From positions 372,001-436,000 of the forward strand of contig NZ_JANHMP010000002.1 in the NCBI RefSeq assembly GCF_024609265.1: DNA of 64,000 nt. The letters run 5' to 3'. Shown here one piece after another: positions 33,026 to 41,444 of the stretch. The translations under genes and the position numbers were made by a program. Origin of the DNA: Geothrix campi (GTDB taxonomy: Bacteria > Acidobacteriota > Holophagae > Holophagales > Holophagaceae). Positions within the stretch are counted from its first letter, which is position 1, and each line of letters opens with the position of its first letter. The notes below the pieces were generated by a model. The model was not told the origin of the DNA, made no database searches, and was given only the letters and a program-made list of their open reading frames with translations.

Positions 33026-34722
33026 CCCGGCTCGATTGGTTCGTACTGGGCGGCGCCCTGCTGTTCGTCGTGTGCTGGGGGCTCTACAAGGGGCGCGGCG
33101 CCACCACAGGAGAAGGCTACATCGGCGGTGGACGCGATCATCGTTGGTGGCTGATCGGCCTCTCGATCATCGCGACGCAGATGAGCGCCATCACCTTCCT
33201 CTCCACGCCGGGCCTCGCCTACGTGGATGGCATGCGCTTCGTGCAGTTCTACTTCGGCCTGCCCCTGGCGGCCATCGTCCTCTCCATCACGGCCCTTCCG
33301 CTCTACCACCGCCTGAAGGTATCGACGGCCTACGAAATCCTGGAGGACCGCTTCGACCTGAAGACCCGACTCCTCGCCGCGGGCCTCTTCCTGATCCAGC
33401 GCAGCCTCGCCGTGGGCATCACCATTTTCGCCCCCGCCCTCGTCCTCTCGGTGCTGCTGGGCTGGAGCATCCACGCCAACATCCTCCTGGTCGGCCTGCT
33501 GGTCATGACCTACACGGTCGTGGGAGGCACCCGGGCGGTGGCCTGGGCCCACACCTCGCAGATGGTGATCATCGCCTTCGGGATGATCCTGGCGGGCGTG
33601 ATGACCGTCCACCGCCTGCCCCCCCACGTGAGCCTCGGCGATGCCCTCCATGTGGCCGGCGGGCTGGGGCGGTTGAATGCCATCGACCTGCGGTTCGACC
33701 TCAACAACCGCTACAACCTGTGGTCCGGGCTCATCGGCGGCTTCTTCCTCATGCTGTCCTATTTCGGCACGGACCAGTCCCAAGTGCAGCGCTACCTGGC
33801 GGGCAGCTCCCTCACCCAGAGCCGCCTCGGCCTCCTGCTGAACGGCATGGTCAAGGTGCCCCTGCAGTTCCTCATCCTGCTGCTCGGCGTGTTCGTCTTC
33901 GCCTTCTACCAGTTCAACGCGCCGCCGCTCTTCTTCAACCCGGGCCCCGTGAAACAGGTCATGGCGAGTCCAGATGCGCCGGCCTACCGCGCCACCGAGG
34001 TGGACTTTGCGAAGGCGCGGGCCGTCCAGCGTCAGCGGGCCGAGGCCTTCGTGGCCGCCCGGCATGCCGGGGATGCCAGGACGATCGCGGCGGCCAAGCA
34101 GCAGCTCCAGCAGGCGCAGGCCGAGAGCGAAACGGTGCGGATGCGGGGCTTGGCGATCATCGAGAAGGCCAATCCCGGCACCCATCCCAGCGACATCAAC
34201 TACATCTTTCTCGCCTACGTGCTGAGCAGCCTCCCGGCCGGGCTTGTGGGCCTCGTGCTCGCCGCCGTGTTCTCTGGTTCGATGTCCTCCATGTCCGGGG
34301 AGATCAGCGCCCTGGGCGCGACCACGGTGGTGGACCTGTGGCGGCGCCTCATCGGCGGCAGCAGGGGCGCGCGCGAAGTGTGGGTGGGGCGCATCGCCAC
34401 CTTCGCCTGGGGCTGCCTCGCCATGGCTTTCGCGGAGTATGCCGCCCGTCTGGGCTCCCTCATCGAGGCGGTGAACATCCTCGGGTCCCTGTTCTACGGC
34501 ACCATCCTCGGCATCTTCATCACGGCCTTCTACGTCAAGCGGGTGCGCGGCGGCACGGCCTTCTACGCCGCCCTCGTCGCCGAGGCCGGCGTGCTGCTCT
34601 GCTTCAAATTCACGAACATCTCATTCCTCTGGTACAACCTCATCGGTTGCCTCGCGGTGGTGGGATTGGCCTGGGGGTTCAGCTGGTTTGGAAGGCCGGA
34701 CGCCGTCCCGGATCCGGTTTGA
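33022..34722 (+). CDS. Sodium:solute symporter (SSS family)
   Basis: 566 residues with about 13 membrane helices. The N-terminus has DWFVLGGALLFVVCWGLYKG; the SSS core shows GEGYIGGGRDHRWWLIGLS, SAITFLSTPGLAYVDGM (first sodium-site region), GGTRAVAWAHTSQM and SSLPAGLVGLVLAAVFSGSM (SSS signature). A long charged insertion at about residues 305-380 (ARAVQRQRAEAFVAARHAGD) sits between helices and is unusual. Substrate unknown; neighbour PIG-L suggests a sugar or amino-sugar derivative. Translationally coupled to the 38-residue membrane peptide. Confidence 0.92.
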   Translation: MTRLDWFVLGGALLFVVCWGLYKGRGATTGEGYIGGGRDHRWWLIGLSIIATQMSAITFLSTPGLAYVDGMRFVQFYFGLPLAAIVLSITALPLYHRLKVSTAYEILEDRFDLKTRLLAAGLFLIQRSLAVGITIFAPALVLSVLLGWSIHANILLVGLLVMTYTVVGGTRAVAWAHTSQMVIIAFGMILAGVMTVHRLPPHVSLGDALHVAGGLGRLNAIDLRFDLNNRYNLWSGLIGGFFLMLSYFGTDQSQVQRYLAGSSLTQSRLGLLLNGMVKVPLQFLILLLGVFVFAFYQFNAPPLFFNPGPVKQVMASPDAPAYRATEVDFAKARAVQRQRAEAFVAARHAGDARTIAAAKQQLQQAQAESETVRMRGLAIIEKANPGTHPSDINYIFLAYVLSSLPAGLVGLVLAAVFSGSMSSMSGEISALGATTVVDLWRRLIGGSRGAREVWVGRIATFAWGCLAMAFAEYAARLGSLIEAVNILGSLFYGTILGIFITAFYVKRVRGGTAFYAALVAEAGVLLCFKFTNISFLWYNLIGCLAVVGLAWGFSWFGRPDAVPDPV

Positions 34723-34846
34723 TATCCAGCCTGGCGGCTCGCCTCTTCAGCGAATCGGCGCCATGGAATCTCATGGGAGGTGTGGAACTAACAGGTGGTG
34801 GGTGGATCTCGAAGGTATCCTGCTGGTGTTCCGTTAAGGAGGGGCC

Positions 34847-35458
34847 ATGGGATTGGGCGCGAAGATCGCGTTGGGGTGCGGCGGGCTGGTGGTGCTGCTG
34901 CTCGTGGTGCTGGGCCTGGGGGCAGTGGGGTCCTACAACAGCCTGAACAGCCTCAGCCAGGCCGTGGACGCCCAGTGGGGGCAGGTGGAGAACGTCTACC
35001 AGCGTCGGTCCGACCTGGTCCCGAACCTGGTGGAAACAGTGAAGGGCGCCGCGGCGTTCGAGAAGGACACGTTCCAGGCAGTCACCGAGGCCCGGGCCAA
35101 GGTGGGCCAGGTTGCCACCGGCGGCAAGGTGCCGGATACCCCCGAGGCCATGGCCAATTTCCAGAAGGCCCAGGAGGGCCTGGGCTCGGCGCTGTCGCGG
35201 TTGCTCGTGGTGGTGGAGAAATACCCCGACCTCAAGGCCACCCAGAATTTCCGGGACTTGCAGGCCCAGCTGGAAGGCACCGAGAACCGCATCGCCGTGG
35301 AGCGCATGCGCTTCAACCAGGCGGCCCAGGCCTTCAACACCCGGCGCAACAGTTTTCCCACGGTCCTGGTGGCGGGGTTCTTTGGCGACCGGTTCCGGGA
35401 ACGGGCCTACTTCAAGGCCCAAGCTGGGGCTGACGTGGCGCCTAAAGTCGCCTTCTAG
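34847..35458 (+). CDS. LemA family protein
   Basis: 203 residues: N-terminal membrane anchor (LVVLLLVVLGLGAVGSYN) and an antiparallel helical bundle with QWGQVENVYQRRSDLVPNLV, the LemA signature, and ENRIAVERMRFNQAAQAFN before a C-terminal RNSFPTVLVAGFFG. Function unclear; commonly encoded with TPM-domain proteins, as here. AAGGAGG precedes ATG 34847. First gene of a three-gene unit. Confidence 0.93.
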   Translation: MGLGAKIALGCGGLVVLLLVVLGLGAVGSYNSLNSLSQAVDAQWGQVENVYQRRSDLVPNLVETVKGAAAFEKDTFQAVTEARAKVGQVATGGKVPDTPEAMANFQKAQEGLGSALSRLLVVVEKYPDLKATQNFRDLQAQLEGTENRIAVERMRFNQAAQAFNTRRNSFPTVLVAGFFGDRFRERAYFKAQAGADVAPKVAF

Positions 35459-35470
35459 CCACCCGTTCCC

Positions 35471-36202
35471 ATGCGGCGAGTTCTTGTCCTGATCGGTTTG
35501 CTGGCGGGCCTCTGGGGCGGGCTGTGCCTGGGGGCCCAGGCGGTTCCGCCGCCCCCGCCCGTGCGTTGGGTGACGGACGGATCGAACCTGCTTTCCCCGG
35601 CCACTCGGGCAGGTCTGGACCAGCGCCTCAAGGCCTACCAGGCGGGCACCGGACACCAGGTGCTGGTGTGGATCGGCGGCACCACCGGGGGGGATCCCCT
35701 GGAGGACTGGACGGTGAGGGCCTTCGCCGCCTGGAAGGTGGGCCGCCAGGGACTGGACGATGGCCTGGTCCTCTTCGTGTTCACGGGGGATCAGAAGGTC
35801 CGCATCGAAGTGGGCTATGGCCTGGAGGGGCAGGTGCCCGACATCCTGGCCTCCCGGATCATTCGCGAGACCATCCTGCCGCGCCTCAAGGCCGGAGACG
35901 CCGATGGGGCCCTGAACGAGGGTGTGGATCGCATCCTGAAGGTGGTCGGCGGGGATGCCTCGGCCCGGGAACCCCAGGACCAGGGCCGACGGGGCAGCCC
36001 ACCCATTGGGCTGGGTGGATGGATCCTCATCGGGATCCTGGGCCTGGCGTTCCTGGTGCTGGCCGTCACGCATCCAGGCATGGCCATCTGGCTCCTGTTC
36101 AACATCCTTTCCGGGGGGCGGGGCAGCGGCGGCGGTGGCGATGGCGGCTGGTCCGGAGGCGGCGGCCGTTCCGGGGGCGGCGGAGCCTCGGGATCATGGT
36201 GA
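35471..36202 (+). CDS. TPM domain membrane protein (YgcG-like)
   Basis: 243 residues: signal peptide (VLVLIGLLAGLWGGLCLGAQA), TPM domain (VTDGSNLLSPATRAGLDQRL, DDGLVLFVFTGDQKVRIEVG YGLEG region, IIRETILPRLKAGD), one membrane helix (GWILIGILGLAFLVLAVTHP), and a Gly/Ser-rich end (GGGGDGGWSGGGGRSGGGG). Matches YgcG-type proteins, which pair with LemA. Starts 12 bases after lemA. Confidence 0.9.
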   Translation: MRRVLVLIGLLAGLWGGLCLGAQAVPPPPPVRWVTDGSNLLSPATRAGLDQRLKAYQAGTGHQVLVWIGGTTGGDPLEDWTVRAFAAWKVGRQGLDDGLVLFVFTGDQKVRIEVGYGLEGQVPDILASRIIRETILPRLKAGDADGALNEGVDRILKVVGGDASAREPQDQGRRGSPPIGLGGWILIGILGLAFLVLAVTHPGMAIWLLFNILSGGRGSGGGGDGGWSGGGGRSGGGGASGSW

Positions 36203-36218
36203 GAGACGGAGGGTCCCC

Positions 36219-36665
36219 ATGGTGGGTATGAGCCGCAGAAGTCTGAGGAAGTGCGTGGATCAGGCGGAGGTTGTGGCGGCCATCCGGGCGGCGGAACAGG
36301 TGACCTCGGGAGAGATCCGGGTTTCGGTGGCGCCCTTTTTCTGGGGGAATGTCGAAAAGACGGCGGGCAAGGCTTTCCGCCGCCTCGGCATGGCGCACAC
36401 CGCCGACCGCAATGCGGTGCTCATCTTCCTGGTGCCCAGCCGCCGGCGCTTCGCCATCCTGGGCGACACCGGCATCCACGAAAAGGTCGGCCAGGCCTTC
36501 TGGAACGAGGTGTCGACCTGCCTTTCCTCCCATTTCCGCCAGGGGGCGTTCACCGAGGGCCTGGTGGAAGGCATCCGCATGGTGGGAGACAGCCTAGCCA
36601 CCCACTTCCCCTCCGCCGGAGCCGCGGACCGCAACGAGCTGTCGGATGGTGTCGATTTCCAGTGA
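36219..36665 (+). CDS. TPM domain protein, short form
   Basis: 148 residues, TPM domain without signal peptide or membrane helix: VDQAEVVAAIRAAEQVTSGE, VEKTAGKAFRRLGMAHTADR, NAVLIFLVPSRRRFAILGD, FRQGAFTEGLVEGIRMVGD. GGAGGG five bases before ATG 36219 sets the start. Third gene of the LemA-TPM-TPM unit; probably acts with the two preceding proteins. Confidence 0.87.
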   Translation: MVGMSRRSLRKCVDQAEVVAAIRAAEQVTSGEIRVSVAPFFWGNVEKTAGKAFRRLGMAHTADRNAVLIFLVPSRRRFAILGDTGIHEKVGQAFWNEVSTCLSSHFRQGAFTEGLVEGIRMVGDSLATHFPSAGAADRNELSDGVDFQ

Positions 36666-36821
36666 GGCGTCCTGAAATGAGTGCCCTGCCGCACTTGGCA
36701 CGAACGGGAATCGCAAAACCACCGCGTTCTTGGACTGGCTCTGGGGAAGAGCGGCACCCTGGCCCCTCGACCGCGGCTTACCGGCCATGGGGTCATAACC
36801 CGAAGCTGGGAAGGTTCAGCC

Positions 36822-38843
36822 CTACCGTTCTCTGATTTGAACTGGGCCCGCTGGGTGATCCCCGGGCTGGGTCGGCACTTCTCCATGGGCGGTGCAGTTT
36901 TCCGTTGGTTCGGTGCCAGAGATGAAAAACTCATCCAGCTTTTGAGGACATTCCTCCCGGGCCAGGAGTCCTGTGGTGGGGTCGATACGGCAGGTCACGA
37001 CGGTCTCCGGCCGGGGGAAATCCATTTCTGGCCGCGAGGCCACGACCTTGTTCATGAATCGTTCCCAGATCGGCGCTGCGACGGCTCCTCCCGTGAACCC
37101 TTGCCCTCCAGGCTTGGGCTGGTCGTGCCCGATCCAGATGCCCGTCACCAGGTTCGGGGTATAGCCGACGAACCAGGCGTCCACGTAGTTGTCCGTGGTC
37201 CCCGTCTTCCCGGCGGAGGGATGGGCCTGGCTGAATGGGCGAAGGGATTTGGCGGTGCCGTAGGTCAGGACATCCTTCAGCATCTGCGTGGTGATGAAGG
37301 AAGCCGCTGGAGACAGCACCTGGGAAACGACCGGCGGGTTCTCGATCCAGGTCTGGCGCTTGCGGTCATAGATCCGGAGGATGGTCCTGGCCTCGGCCTT
37401 CATGCCACCGGTGGCCAGGGGGGTGTACGCCTGCACCAGGTCCTTCAGGGTGACTTCGTCCGTACCCAGTGCCAGCGAGAGGCCGTTCTGGGCATGCAGC
37501 GAGAGGCCCATCTTCCCGGCGAGATCCACGAAGGCCGGCACTCCGACGGTCTCCAGCACCTTCACCGTGATGATGTTGTCGGAGTGGGCCAAGGCCTGCC
37601 TGAGGGAGAGCTCGCCAAATTGTTCCCGGCCGTAGTTCTGGGGTTTCCAGACCCGGCCATTCCCGGCGTCGTAGGCCACGGGTTCATCGCTCCAGAGGCT
37701 GGCCGCCGTGACGCCCTTCTCCAGGGCTGCCGCATAGATGAGGGGTTTGATCGCCGAGCCAGGCTGGCGCTTTGAGATGAAGGCCCGGTTGATGGCGTTC
37801 TGGACCCCATCCATATCCCCAACAGCGGCAAGGACGTCGCCTGTGGTGGGATCCAGACAGACCAGAGCACCCTGCAGCCCGGGGGCGAGGCGCTTGACGC
37901 CATCCCGCAGGGTCCGTTCAGCCTGACGTTGCAGGTCCAGATCGAGGGCGGCGATCACCTCCAGACCCCCTTGCTCGACGGCTTCGGCCCCCAGGCGTCC
38001 GGCCAGTTGCGCCCGGATCTGGGCCAGGTACTGCGGAGCCTGGCCCAGGGGACGTGTGGCGGCGCCGTGGGCCTGGAGTGCCCGTTTCCGCTGGGACGAA
38101 ATGAGCTGGAGGTCCTCCATGCGCTTGAGGACGACATCCCTCCGTCCCGCCACCTCCACCGGCTTGCCGAAGGGGTTGTAGCGGCTCGGATTCTTCGGCA
38201 CGCCCGCCAGGAGGATGCATTCGCCCTCGGTCAGTTCTTCCGGGCTCTTGTCGAAGTAGAGCCGGGCCGCCTGGGCGATGCCCTGGGCGCCGTTCCCGAA
38301 ATAGATCTCGTTGAAATACATCTCCAGGATCTGGGGCTTGGTGTACCGCTTCTCGAACTCCAGAGCCAGCTTGGCTTCCTCGAGTTTCCGGTCCAGGGTC
38401 CGGGCCGAGGTCAGGTATTTGTTCTTGATCAGCTGCTGGGTGATGGTCGAGCCGCCTTCGGCCATTTTTCCCTTGAGCACATCCTTGACCGCGGCCCGGG
38501 CGACGCTCCGGTAATCGATGCCGCCGTGTTCGTAGAACCTGGCATCCTCCACGGCCAACAACGCCTGCTGAAGGAAGCTGGGAATCCGTTCCAGAGGGAC
38601 CCAGTAGCGATTTTGGGGCGGAATGCGGCCCACGTATCTGCCATGGCTGTCGAGCACCGTGACCGAGCTGATCCCAGCCGGCAGCAGGGGGCAGGTCGCG
38701 AAGTTGTTCTGGGTCTGCTGGCCCAGGGCAGCCAGGCCCTGAACCAAACCCAGCACCAGGAGCACCGGACGACTCCAACAGCCCCTGCGGGTTTGTTTCA
38801 AATGGGACAAGGTCAGAACCATTCCTTCACCCGATCTACGCAT
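36822..38843 (-). CDS. Class A penicillin-binding protein (PBP1A type)
   Basis: 673 residues, bifunctional murein synthase. One N-terminal membrane helix (VLLVLGLVQGLAALG). GT51 glycosyltransferase: catalytic Glu99 in AVEDARFYEHGG, then GGSTITQQLIKN and KLEEAKLALEFEKRYTK. Transpeptidase: Ser363 in QPGSAIKPLIYAAAL (SxxK), SDN in ALAHSDNIITV, and AGKTGTTDNYVDAWF (KTG). All catalytic motifs are intact. Start ATG 38843 has no good ribosome site; ATG 38822 follows GAAGGA too closely, so the start is unsure. The 3' codons overlap one copy of a 36-bp repeat whose other copy lies just upstream of the gene. Confidence 0.92.
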   Translation of the reverse strand: MRRSGEGMVLTLSHLKQTRRGCWSRPVLLVLGLVQGLAALGQQTQNNFATCPLLPAGISSVTVLDSHGRYVGRIPPQNRYWVPLERIPSFLQQALLAVEDARFYEHGGIDYRSVARAAVKDVLKGKMAEGGSTITQQLIKNKYLTSARTLDRKLEEAKLALEFEKRYTKPQILEMYFNEIYFGNGAQGIAQAARLYFDKSPEELTEGECILLAGVPKNPSRYNPFGKPVEVAGRRDVVLKRMEDLQLISSQRKRALQAHGAATRPLGQAPQYLAQIRAQLAGRLGAEAVEQGGLEVIAALDLDLQRQAERTLRDGVKRLAPGLQGALVCLDPTTGDVLAAVGDMDGVQNAINRAFISKRQPGSAIKPLIYAAALEKGVTAASLWSDEPVAYDAGNGRVWKPQNYGREQFGELSLRQALAHSDNIITVKVLETVGVPAFVDLAGKMGLSLHAQNGLSLALGTDEVTLKDLVQAYTPLATGGMKAEARTILRIYDRKRQTWIENPPVVSQVLSPAASFITTQMLKDVLTYGTAKSLRPFSQAHPSAGKTGTTDNYVDAWFVGYTPNLVTGIWIGHDQPKPGGQGFTGGAVAAPIWERFMNKVVASRPEMDFPRPETVVTCRIDPTTGLLAREECPQKLDEFFISGTEPTENCTAHGEVPTQPGDHPAGPVQIRER
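36834..36869. repeat. 36-bp imperfect direct repeat, copy A
   Basis: Starts GATTTGAACTGGGCCCGCTG and continues to CCCCGGGCTG. Matches 39015-39050 at about 31 of 36 positions, same orientation. The two copies bracket the PBP gene. Confidence 0.6.
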
Positions 38844-39014
38844 CCACGCACATCTTCATCTGCCTTCGCACGTGGTCGAACCACGTAGGCCATCACCGGC
38901 GGGTTGACGCCCCGAACAGTATGGTCGGAAAGCGAGAACGGCTCGATTTCCGGCCACCCCCGCGCCGTCAGGTGTTTGCCGCTCCCCGCCTGTCGCGCCG
39001 GCTCATGCGGTCAC

Positions 39015-39050
39015 GATTTGAACTGGTCCCGCTGCGCGGTCCCCGGTCTG
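39015..39050. repeat. 36-bp imperfect direct repeat, copy B
   Basis: Starts GATTTGAACTGGTCCCGCTG and continues to CCCCGGTCTG; counterpart of 36834-36869. Confidence 0.6.
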
Positions 39051-39133
39051 CTCCTGACGCGACATCTAGTCGCGTCCTCCACATCCCACTCGCAGGTCCA
39101 AATCCTGCCCGTCCGTTATGGGCGGACGCGAAA

Positions 39134-39154
39134 ACCGGAGCACTCGGCTCCGGT
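39134..39154 (-). terminator. Rho-independent terminator of the tRNA-fMet locus
   Basis: On the minus strand ACCGGAGC-CGAGT-GCTCCGGT is a perfect 8-bp stem, followed by TTTTCGC. It lies 11 bases after the tRNA CCA end, as expected for the original tRNA transcription unit. Confidence 0.75.
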
Positions 39155-39165
39155 CAACATTTCAT

Positions 39166-39213
<48 letters not shown>

Positions 39214-39218
39214 CAGCA

Positions 39219-40400
39219 TTACTCCGTGGAAGATGCCCGATCCTGCTGCCTCTGCGGGGGCTTTACCCGTCGTTTCGTTTCCCTTTTGGGCACCCCCTTG
39301 CCGAGCCGCTGAAGGCGTTCAAGGACATCGACGGCGTCCTTGTGTTCTTCGGCACCCTCGACATAGCGCATGGTCGTTACGACGTGTTTGTGACCAGCCA
39401 TCCGTTGGGCCTGGGGCAGGGGGATGTTGCCTTCCAATACGAGTGCCGAGACGAACGACGCCTTCATTCGGTGGGGCGTGAGGCCAGGAAGCCCTATCTC
39501 CTGCGCGATGCGCCGGACCAAGGGGGCCGTGTAGCCGGGGGAGTGCGGGTCCCGCTCCTTGGTATCAGGGTTTACAGGCCCGGGGAACACCAGACCCTTC
39601 TTCGGCTTCCCCGCAGCTTTCCAGTGGGCGAGAAGGCGCTCCAGGAGCCATCCGGGGATGGCTAGGTTCCGCGCTTCTCCTCCCTTCGTGTAGAACTCCC
39701 CATCTAGGATGCGGCCCACGAAGAGATTGCCTTGTCGAAGATCAAGCAGGTCCCACCGCATCCCGAGAGCCTCACTTTCACGGAGCCCGAGGCCCAGCAT
39801 CATACAAATGGCCAGTTTCCGATCTACGGAGCGCCCGATTCGATCCAGGGCTTCGCGGAACGCCTTGGCCTGCCTTGTCCTAACCACGGGACGCGGCTTC
39901 TGCTGGACCTTGAACTTTTTCACCTGATAGGGCTTCTTGGTCAGGTAGCCGCACCGGATCGCATAGCCCATCAAGGTGTTGAGGCGGAGTCGTAGGGCAT
40001 TGGCTCCGCCCCTGGTGTGCCCTTGACGACCAGGTCCACGCCCATTTGTGGCCACGTAGAGTTGTAACGTCGCCTGGACGCGCTCCGTGGTCAGTTGGTC
40101 GATGGGAAGGGGTAGAAGGTGTTTGCAGTGCCTTTGGAGGGCGGCTTTCATTGACGCGATCTGACCCGGCTGGTTGGTAGCGCTTGCGGTCTCCATCCAC
40201 TCGATCAAGAGCTGCCCAAGGGAAGGCATATCCCGGATCCCGATGCCCTCAAAGGCCAACTTAGCTCGATACCTGTTCAGCCATCTTTGGGCGTCTGGGA
40301 GGGTCGAACACCCCGTGGACCCTCGCAGCAACTGACCGTTGTGCTTGAAGCGATAGTGGAACTTCCCACCGATCAGCTTCAGGCCCTTGGTGTAACCCAT
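39219..40400 (-). CDS. int: Tyrosine recombinase/integrase of the island
   Basis: 393 residues. N-terminal Arm-binding-like part (KLIGGKFHYRFKHNGQLLRG), SAM-like core-binding domain (residues ~65-160), and the catalytic domain: LGLGLRESEALGMRW with the first catalytic Arg, KGGEARNLAIPGWL, LTPHRMKASFVSALV (box II, with Lys where the second Arg is usual), AGHKHVVTTMRYVEG with His and nucleophile Tyr346. A basic tail follows. Its 3' end stops 6 bases from the tRNA half, the typical position for a tRNA-directed integrase. ATG 40400 is weakly supported; the longer open frame upstream is not integrase-like. Confidence 0.9.
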   Translation of the reverse strand: MGYTKGLKLIGGKFHYRFKHNGQLLRGSTGCSTLPDAQRWLNRYRAKLAFEGIGIRDMPSLGQLLIEWMETASATNQPGQIASMKAALQRHCKHLLPLPIDQLTTERVQATLQLYVATNGRGPGRQGHTRGGANALRLRLNTLMGYAIRCGYLTKKPYQVKKFKVQQKPRPVVRTRQAKAFREALDRIGRSVDRKLAICMMLGLGLRESEALGMRWDLLDLRQGNLFVGRILDGEFYTKGGEARNLAIPGWLLERLLAHWKAAGKPKKGLVFPGPVNPDTKERDPHSPGYTAPLVRRIAQEIGLPGLTPHRMKASFVSALVLEGNIPLPQAQRMAGHKHVVTTMRYVEGAEEHKDAVDVLERLQRLGKGVPKRETKRRVKPPQRQQDRASSTE

Positions 40401-40485
40401 ATGTTTGGCATCCAGGAAGGGTGGAGGGGTATGACTGTCGGGGGAAGCGGTCAAGTGGCCGGTGGGCTGATCCGCGTCCTGCCGT

Positions 40486-40743
40486 TCACCTACCGCTCTT
40501 AGTAGGGCGTCCCCGGCGCCTGGGCGTCTGTGTCCGCAGCGGTGCGGAGGCGAGTGGTAACCCGGCCCTGGCTTCAAGCCATGCCATGACGGCATCGGTC
40601 GAAACGAAGGGCGATCCCGCGATCAGCCCGACCGGCAGCCCCTGGTCCACCATGCCCCGCCAAGTCCTCCCTGATACCGGGCCGGAGCGATGAAGTAGCT
40701 CGCCAATCCAGGCTTGGGCTGCTTGAATGTTCAGGATGGCCAC
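40486..40743 (-). CDS. Small excisionase-like DNA-binding protein
   Basis: 85 residues. The part SGRTWRGMVDQGLPVGLIAG plus FVSTDAVMAWLEARAG has the MerR/AlpA-type winged-helix pattern (R.W...V..G ... W...D...WL) of excisionases; the tail RTQTPRRRGRPTKSGR is basic, with an AT-hook-like RRGRP. GTG 40743 has AGGGAG six bases upstream. Lies 85 bases upstream of int on the same strand, the usual place of xis. Function inferred from position and fold. Confidence 0.6.
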   Translation of the reverse strand: MAILNIQAAQAWIGELLHRSGPVSGRTWRGMVDQGLPVGLIAGSPFVSTDAVMAWLEARAGLPLASAPLRTQTPRRRGRPTKSGR

Positions 40744-40844
40744 GTCGCACTCCCTTGATGCTTCAAAATACTACGAAATACATCCTAATTTGACAAGGGT
40801 ATTTTTCGTGACCATTCTGATTGCGTCGTATTAGGGAGTATCTC
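40744..40844. promoter_or_regulatory. Divergent control region of int/xis and the repressor
   Basis: A/T-rich. ACGAAATAC (40773-40781) and GTATTTTTCGT (40799-40809) form an imperfect inverted repeat; between them lies TTGACA (40790-40795), with CATTCT 17 bases further as a -10 for the rightward gene. A lysogeny-like switch bound by the downstream repressor is plausible. AGGGAG at 40833-40838 is the ribosome site of the repressor gene. Confidence 0.5.
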
Positions 40845-41420
40845 GTGGGCTCCAAACGCAGTCCTTCCATCCAAGACCGCCTTCAAATCCTGGCGAACCA
40901 GGTAGGTGGGCCCTCGGCCCTTTCCGCCCTCCTCGGGATCCACCGTGGAACGCTGTATGACTACCTCGCAGGTGTGAGGGTGCCTCCCACCCCTAGGCTT
41001 GAGAAAATCGCAGCGATGTTCCCCTGTGACGCACGGTGGCTGCTGACTGGTGATGGAGAACCCCCTGTGCCGAGCGCTGCAAGAACCCACGAGGCCAAGG
41101 CAGCGGCGAAGGGTGTCAAGTCCGGGCTTGGGTTTGGGACCGCCACCGACCCTGGGATTTTTGGTTTGGGCACTCGGCCAGGGGCCGCCATGCCGCTTTC
41201 TATGCTTCGCCTTGGGCGTCAGGTGAAGTTGGAGTCCGCTCGTGAACGCGTGCTGGAACTCGTGAAGATGAAGGGGGAGGACCCAATCAAGCAGGTGCTT
41301 GGGTCGGTCCTCCTTGAAGAGGTTAGAGCAGGCCGGGCGTGCCCGTCGGCAGAGCTGTTATTCGCCTTGGCTGAGGCGCTCGATGTGAAAGCCAGATGGG
41401 TCCTCGGTTTGGAGGATTAG
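40845..41420 (+). CDS. XRE-type HTH repressor
   Basis: 191 residues. N-terminal HTH: IQDRLQILANQVGGPSALSA and LLGIHRGTLYDYLAGVRVPP, as in phage CI/C2-type repressors. A second helical segment at the C-terminus (LEEVRAGRACPSAELLFALA) ending in KARWVLGLED. The two copies of xARWLLTGD / KARWVLGLED suggest an internal duplication of an HTH-associated helix. No LexA-type serine protease domain is apparent. GTG 40845 has AGGGAG six bases upstream. The HEPN-like gene follows after 24 bases, so both are probably one operon. Confidence 0.75.
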   Translation: MGSKRSPSIQDRLQILANQVGGPSALSALLGIHRGTLYDYLAGVRVPPTPRLEKIAAMFPCDARWLLTGDGEPPVPSAARTHEAKAAAKGVKSGLGFGTATDPGIFGLGTRPGAAMPLSMLRLGRQVKLESARERVLELVKMKGEDPIKQVLGSVLLEEVRAGRACPSAELLFALAEALDVKARWVLGLED

Positions 41421-41444
41421 AACTTCAATTTTGCGAGGAATGGC

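Larger units (their letters stand above)
38844..39165. other. Non-coding region between PBP gene and tRNA fragment
   Basis: No gene. It contains repeat copy B (39015-39050), a hairpin GACGCGAC-ATCTA-GTCGCGTC (39056-39076), a tRNA T-arm-like GCAGGTCCAAATCCTGC (39092-39108), and the tRNA terminator. The T-arm-like piece has no matching acceptor or D arm upstream, so it is at most a relic. Confidence 0.5.

Noticed and set aside
36787-36830. GGTCATAACCCGAAG followed by AAGGTTCAGCCC, resembling a tRNA-fMet anticodon and T arm
   Set aside because: Spacing is wrong, no T stem or acceptor pairs form, and the 5' half is missing. Chance or a very old relic.
39056-39115. Possible second tRNA on the plus strand (hairpin plus T-arm-like GCAGGTCCAAATCCTGC)
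   Set aside because: The anticodon loop would lack U33, the T loop has C at position 55, and no acceptor partner for CCGTCCG exists upstream.
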